From Angelakisella sp. (GTDB taxonomy: Bacteria; Bacillota; Clostridia; Oscillospirales; Ruminococcaceae), in the NCBI GenBank assembly GCA_020024515.1, contig JAHHTR010000066.1, positions 1-11,208 on the forward strand: DNA of 11,208 nucleotides. Direction: 5' to 3'. Positions within the stretch are counted from its first letter, which is position 1, and each line of letters starts with the position of its first letter. Of this stretch, positions 7,426 through 11,208 are shown in pieces. The notes beneath the pieces were generated by a model. The model worked only from the letters and a program-made list of their open reading frames with translations. It was not told the origin of the DNA and made no database searches. The translations under genes and the position numbers were made by a program.

Positions 7426-10400
7426 ATGAAAATTGCTATAATACATTTAAGTGATTTCCATATTCGTGATAAAGATAATTTTTCATCTGAAAAAATTGAT
7501 AGGGTCTTATCTGCATTAAATGTTTTAAAAAAAGTTGATGAATATATCATTGTTTTTTCAGGGGATCTATCTTATTCAGGACAGGTTAATGAATTTAAAA
7601 AATCACGATATTTGTTTGGACAAATAATAAATAAAATAAAACAAAAGAACGATAATAAATTTGTAAATTTACTTATGGTACCAGGAAATCACGATTTATG
7701 TTTGCCTAAAAATGCACGCACAAGAAACTATATTCAAAAATATTATGACAGGAAGAATATTGATTCACTGCTTCAAGAAGAAGCTTCATACTTAAATAAT
7801 TATTATTTACATTCAAATGCAAAAGGAATAATCCCAAATGATATTATTTTAAACAAAAAATCTTTGAGTTTTGGTAGCTATAAAATTCAGTTTAATCTTA
7901 TAAATACTGCTCCATTTTCTACTCTTGAACCAAATGATAAAGAATTACATTATTTTCCTAACTCAAAAATTAATTTACTAGCACGTGCTACAGATACAAA
8001 TTTATGTATTACTGTTATGCATCATAGCTATGAATGGTTTAATTGGAATTGCAAAACGAATTTAGAAAAAGCTATTATTAACAACTCTGAATTTTTATTG
8101 TATGGACACGATCATTGTGAATATACAACATCAATGTCATTTAACAATGGCATTGATACTTGGATTTCATCAGCTGGTGAAATGAAATTTTCTGATAGCA
8201 ACGAAAATGATTCATTTAATACAATTATGATTAATACAGAAACAAATTCTTTTGATGGCTATATCTTTATATGGAATAAAGATGAAAAAATATACAATTA
8301 TAAACTTTTGGCAAAACAAAAAAGTTTGCAATATCACTCTGCAAAATTAATGCCATTACCAAGTTATATAAAAAGTATTAAAGAAGATACTTATAATTTA
8401 TCTGAAGATTTCACCAAGTATTTTGTATTTCCCAAACTAGTAGCAGATGACCAATATGAATTTGATAAAAATAAAAGTGTATCAAGTATGGAAGAATTTA
8501 ACAAAATACTTTATAAAAAAAGAAAGTTAATTATTTCTGGTGCAACAAATGCAGGCAAGACAACATTATTAAAATACATATATCATTCTTTAATTAACGA
8601 AAAAACACCTCTTTTTCTTAGTTCAGACAGTAAGCCTCGAATCAAATCACATAATTTTATTCGATACCTTTTTGAGGAACAATATGGTGATGATCGAACT
8701 TTGTTTGAAAAATATGAGCAGCTTGATTTGGACAATAAAGTTTTAATTGTAGATGGATGGGATTTATTAAATATTTCTAACAATCAAAATGAATTCATAC
8801 AAAAAATAGAGGAATCTTTTGGTTATATTATTATAAGTACAACTAAAAATCAAATTGATTTAATTAAAACAGTTAAAGGAGAACTCTGTCAATCTGTTCA
8901 GTATTTTAAAATGCATATAAAGCCATTTTTTACAAAAAAACGAAATGAACTTGTTCGGAATATTTGTTTACAAAAAAATATAGATAATGATATTATTGTT
9001 AATGAGGTTAATCGACTGATTGATAGTCTTGTTCAAAATAATAGTGGTTTGTTCTCGCTAAATCCTGCTTTCATTGTTAGATACACAAAATATTTTATAC
9101 AAGATCCGTACCGAGACTATACTAAAGGTGAAGCTGTATTTAGCAAAATTTTTGAATTTGAACTTAATCAATCTATTATCCAATTAGCTGATCCTAAAGA
9201 TGCTGATGAAATATTCACAGCATTTGAAGAAATAGCTGGGTATATGTATACACATAAGAAAGATGAATTACTAATAGAAGAAGTACGTACAATAGTTGAA
9301 AATTACAATAAAATATACGGTGAACATGTAAATATTAGAAATATCATTAGTATAGGAGTACGGGCAAAAATTATTCGAGAAACAGATAATTTGACAATTT
9401 ATTTTTTAAATAAGAATCATTTATCATACTTTATTGCTAAATATCTAATAAGAACTGATGAAAATATTTCTGACAACACAAGCGGTATCAATTACGCATT
9501 AGAAAATATATGCTTTGGGATAAATTCTGACATTGTATTATTTATTTCTTATATCTTAAACAACACAAGCATTTTGACATTTATAAGTTCATGTGCGGAT
9601 GAATTATTGAAACAGTGGGATGCACTTAGTTTTTATAATAAAAATATATCATTACTTCATAATGTGCCATTAGATCAAATTAAACCTCCATCAGAAGAAG
9701 AGAAAAAACAATATGAAGAAGATAAAGAGAGTTATGAAGATAATAATTGTTCAGAAGAAATAATTGAAGCACGTGGTTTATTTGATTATGATGATAACGA
9801 TATAGACAGATACCAATATAAACTTGTTCGCGCTGTGAAATATACAGAAATTATTTGTAAAGCGCTTCCAGCATTTCATAGTAAATTAAAGCTTGAGCAA
9901 AAGAAGGATTTAGTAGAATCAATATATCTTTACCCTCGTAAAATTATGTTTGTGCTGTTACGTCCATTAGATATAAATTTAAAAGAAATATGTGAAGATA
10001 TTCTTAATTTTACTGAACAGAATAATATTAATAAAAAGAATGGACAAAAATATACAAATGAAGATATTCATCAAATGCTTAATGATTCAGCTAAAGTTGG
10101 AATGTTATGTATGTTTAGTCATTTTTCCGAACTTACTACAAGCCACAAAACTTTTGAACTATTAATGAATAAGAATATCGAAGATACAAGTGAAGAATTA
10201 GAACGTTTGTTAATGATTGAAAGTATTGGAAATACTGATTATTTACTAAAAAAGGCAGAGGCATTACTTAAAATTTATCAAAACACAGAATATGATAATA
10301 TGATAAAGCTAATAGTACGTAAACATCTTTTAATCAATAAAGAATTATCATTCAGTAAAAGACAACAAATTATTGATAAAATTTTTGGAAAAGAGTATAG

Positions 10401-10428
10401 AACAGCTTTTCTTATAAATAAAAAATAA
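7426..10428 (+). CDS. Metallophosphoesterase fused to a NACHT/STAND-like NTPase, candidate defence protein
   Basis: ATG 7426 has AGGAGG (7411-7416) nine bases upstream; the in-frame ATG at 7408 precedes that site, so the protein is 1000 residues. Residues 1-250 are a calcineurin-like phosphoesterase with the full metal-binding series: D10 and H12 (SDFH), GD (46-47), GNHD (87-90), H199-H200 and GHDH (227-230). Residues about 355-480 are a P-loop NTPase: Walker A GATNAGKT (372-379), Walker B IVDGWD (441-446) resembling the NACHT DG-x-D signature, and a sensor-like IIISTTK (468-474). The rest (about 480-1000) is mostly helical, with SLNPAFIVRY after the NTPase, an acidic stretch (about 755-780) and no clear membrane segment. 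Family knowledge: STAND NTPases with an N-terminal effector sense phage components, oligomerise and switch on the effector. By inference this is a one-protein sensor-effector cutting nucleic acid or nucleotides. Its AT-rich composition (17 of 60 G+C at 8521-8580) differs from hsdR and hsdM. A DNA-repair or signalling enzyme is a less likely alternative. Confidence 0.85.
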   Translation: MKIAIIHLSDFHIRDKDNFSSEKIDRVLSALNVLKKVDEYIIVFSGDLSYSGQVNEFKKSRYLFGQIINKIKQKNDNKFVNLLMVPGNHDLCLPKNARTRNYIQKYYDRKNIDSLLQEEASYLNNYYLHSNAKGIIPNDIILNKKSLSFGSYKIQFNLINTAPFSTLEPNDKELHYFPNSKINLLARATDTNLCITVMHHSYEWFNWNCKTNLEKAIINNSEFLLYGHDHCEYTTSMSFNNGIDTWISSAGEMKFSDSNENDSFNTIMINTETNSFDGYIFIWNKDEKIYNYKLLAKQKSLQYHSAKLMPLPSYIKSIKEDTYNLSEDFTKYFVFPKLVADDQYEFDKNKSVSSMEEFNKILYKKRKLIISGATNAGKTTLLKYIYHSLINEKTPLFLSSDSKPRIKSHNFIRYLFEEQYGDDRTLFEKYEQLDLDNKVLIVDGWDLLNISNNQNEFIQKIEESFGYIIISTTKNQIDLIKTVKGELCQSVQYFKMHIKPFFTKKRNELVRNICLQKNIDNDIIVNEVNRLIDSLVQNNSGLFSLNPAFIVRYTKYFIQDPYRDYTKGEAVFSKIFEFELNQSIIQLADPKDADEIFTAFEEIAGYMYTHKKDELLIEEVRTIVENYNKIYGEHVNIRNIISIGVRAKIIRETDNLTIYFLNKNHLSYFIAKYLIRTDENISDNTSGINYALENICFGINSDIVLFISYILNNTSILTFISSCADELLKQWDALSFYNKNISLLHNVPLDQIKPPSEEEKKQYEEDKESYEDNNCSEEIIEARGLFDYDDNDIDRYQYKLVRAVKYTEIICKALPAFHSKLKLEQKKDLVESIYLYPRKIMFVLLRPLDINLKEICEDILNFTEQNNINKKNGQKYTNEDIHQMLNDSAKVGMLCMFSHFSELTTSHKTFELLMNKNIEDTSEELERLLMIESIGNTDYLLKKAEALLKIYQNTEYDNMIKLIVRKHLLINKELSFSKRQQIIDKIFGKEYRTAFLINKK

Positions 10429-10540
10429 TACATTGCCGTGTTGGTCCTACCCCAACTAAGTCGTTTTTGTTTCAAAGATTACGACTCAACTACTGAAACA
10501 ATTAATTGGCATGTCATCTTGCCACGCTGACGACAATGTA
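10429..10540. other. Nested inverted repeats, possible structured RNA or DNA element
   Basis: An outer stem pairs TACATTG-C-CGT (10429-10439) with ACG-A-CAATGTA (10530-10540), with one mismatch. It encloses three hairpins: GTTGG (10440-10444)/CCAAC (10452-10456), AGTCGT (10459-10464)/ACGACT (10481-10486) with an inner TTTG/CAAA stem, and TGGCA (10507-10511)/TGCCA (10520-10524). The fold would resemble a four-way junction. It begins right after the phosphoesterase gene's stop codon and is more G+C-rich than its surroundings. No T-run follows it, so it is not an ordinary terminator. It matches no RNA class I recognise; a transcript-end structure, a small RNA, or a recombination or replication site are all possible. 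From 10541 to 10647 the sequence is nearly all A and T, with nothing I can name. Confidence 0.45.
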
Positions 10541-10647
10541 TATATTAATATATGTTCTAAAAATACATATTATTCATTTTTACATAAAAATAATTTTATT
10601 TTTTGAAATAGTTAAAATATAAATACTGTTACTTAAAATATATATTT

Positions 10648-10878
10648 TTATATTATCAAAATATTTACCTGATAGCCGTTATTGTAGTCTTTCATTCTTC
10701 CTCCTGACTCAGTTTCTCTAAACAGTTGTTGTTTCTTTCTCTTGTAGAATGTGTATAGTAGGTGAGCATTTAGCTTTAATCTTTTTTGAGCTCCATCACG
10801 ATCTCTACGTGCGTAGACTACACAAAAACGCAGTCCTTAGGGTACACCTGTGCCTTGGTGGAGAGGTCTATTTTTCAT
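10648..10878 (-). pseudogene. Decayed short reading frame, possibly repeat-derived
   Basis: One minus-strand frame runs from ATG 10878 to TAA 10648 (76 residues) with a single in-frame TAA at 10839-10837. The first piece reads MKNRPLHQGTGVP. After the stop come a basic stretch with VYARRDRDGAQKRLKLNAH and the ending MKDYNNGYQVNILII. The last 15 codons alone form a mini-frame from ATG 10695 with AGGAGG (plus-strand complement CCTCCT at 10700-10705) four bases upstream. The DNA here is clearly richer in G+C than the AT-rich flank at 10541-10650 and contains short self-complementary stretches (CTACG/CGTAG near 10806-10816). It could be a broken small gene, a leader-peptide region of a lost gene, or a repeated non-coding sequence that merely reads open. 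I do not recognise the product. Confidence 0.3.
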
Positions 10879-10904
10879 TTTAAATACATATTCAGTTGCA
10901 AAAT

Positions 10905-10935
10905 AAAGCCTTCAAGAGGATATCTTGGAGGCTTT
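10905..10935 (-). terminator. Rho-independent terminator of the rpn gene
   Basis: The arms AAAGCCTTCAAGA (10905-10917) and TCTTGGAGGCTTT (10923-10935) pair over 13 bases with one G-U wobble around a five-base loop. On the minus strand the stem is followed by a T-rich run (TTTATTTTG), and it starts about 20 bases after the rpn stop codon. This orientation and spacing fit termination of the Rpn-family gene. Confidence 0.8.
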
Positions 10936-10954
10936 ATAAGGGTTTAGCTTGATT

Positions 10955-11208
10955 TTATTTTTCTAAATCTTCAGCTAATTCTTTTACTTCTTCAACAGTT
11001 AATTTAGAACACTTTGCAATTTCTTCATATGATAGTTTACCTATTGCAAGTAGTTTTTTAGCCATATCAGTTCTTTCTTTTATAGATGTTTCCCTTGTTG
11101 CTTTCTCCGCAGCATCATTTCTCATATCTTCCATCATCTTGCACATAGTAGCTACTCCTTTCTCATCTTCTTTAAAATATCTGGTTCTCTTTGCAAGTTG
11201 TTTGTATT
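10955..11208 (-). CDS. Rpn-family recombination-promoting nuclease, C-terminal part (continues past the right edge)
   Basis: The frame is open from the right edge to TAA 10955, 83 residues plus stop. An internal ATG at 11146 is probably not the start, since 20 in-frame codons upstream (including LAKRTRYFKEDEKG) belong to the same protein. The visible part matches the C-terminal end of Rpn/PD-(D/E)XK transposase-like proteins: the RTRYFKEDEKG-x-x-MCKMME segment, then a charged helix and the helical tail with KKLLAIGKLSYEEIAK and LTVEEVKELAEDL, which resembles a small DNA-binding helix-turn-helix. The catalytic nuclease domain lies outside the window, so activity cannot be judged. In the family these proteins are DNA endonucleases that stimulate RecA-independent recombination, often present in many copies per genome. 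It converges on the defence genes and has its own terminator. Confidence 0.8.
   Translation of the reverse strand, partial: YKQLAKRTRYFKEDEKGVATMCKMMEDMRNDAAEKATRETSIKERTDMAKKLLAIGKLSYEEIAKCSKLTVEEVKELAEDLEK

Noticed and set aside
82..10525. GTGGCAA (82-88) and TTGCCAC (10519-10525) as inverted ends of one mobile element
   Set aside because: Seven bases is expected by chance over this distance, and the surrounding bases do not match.
10440..10540. Integron attC site within the structured element
   Set aside because: GTTGGTC and CCCCAAC look superficially like attC ends, but the core consensus (RYYYAAC/GTTRRRY) is not met and no integrase or cassette array is present.
1..11208. CRISPR array, tRNA or rRNA genes
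   Set aside because: No regularly spaced direct repeats, tRNA cloverleaf with conserved arms, or rRNA sequence was seen on either strand.

Overview
The window looks like a defence island in a low-GC Firmicute, most likely a gut clostridium (Ruminococcus/Lachnospiraceae/Oscillospiraceae type). This is inferred from the AT-rich sequence, strong AGGAGG-type ribosome binding sites, a sigma-A-type promoter, a RepA-like ATPase of the kind carried by clostridial mobile elements, and an Rpn-family nuclease tail of a type common in these bacteria. No species can be named from the sequence alone.

Layout. (1) Bases 1-1272, minus strand: debris of a mobile element. A RepA/KaiC-like helicase-type ATPase gene (319-1272) is broken by one in-frame TGA just before its Walker A motif. 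It is followed by a 60-base inverted repeat and an unidentified open frame running off the left edge. (2) Bases 1361-1636: a 91-aa protein of unknown function whose stop codon lies inside a near-consensus promoter. (3) Bases 1690-6934: a complete and apparently intact type I restriction-modification operon, hsdR-hsdM-hsdS. Subunit lengths resemble the EcoAI/EcoEI (type IB) family. (4) Bases 6945-7283: a 112-aa unknown protein, 10 bases after hsdS. (5) Bases 7426-10428: a 1000-residue protein with an N-terminal calcineurin-like metallophosphoesterase, a central NACHT/STAND-like P-loop NTPase and a long C-terminal helical region. (6) Bases 10429-10540: a set of nested inverted repeats that could fold as a multi-branched structure. 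(7) Bases 10541-11208, minus strand: a decayed short reading frame, a rho-independent terminator and the C-terminus of an Rpn-family recombination-promoting nuclease that continues past the right edge.

How the genes may work together. HsdM and HsdS would methylate adenines in a bipartite target, and HsdR would translocate and cut unmodified DNA. The phosphoesterase-NTPase protein has the architecture of a one-protein immune sensor-effector: the P-loop and helical parts would sense and oligomerise, and the phosphoesterase would act on nucleic acid or nucleotides. Its position right behind a type I R-M system, between remnants of mobile elements, suggests a second layer of defence. That role is inference and is the most interesting lead in the window. 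The phosphoesterase gene and the HsdS target-recognition segments are visibly AT-richer than hsdR, hsdM and the conserved HsdS segments, so the parts probably have different histories.
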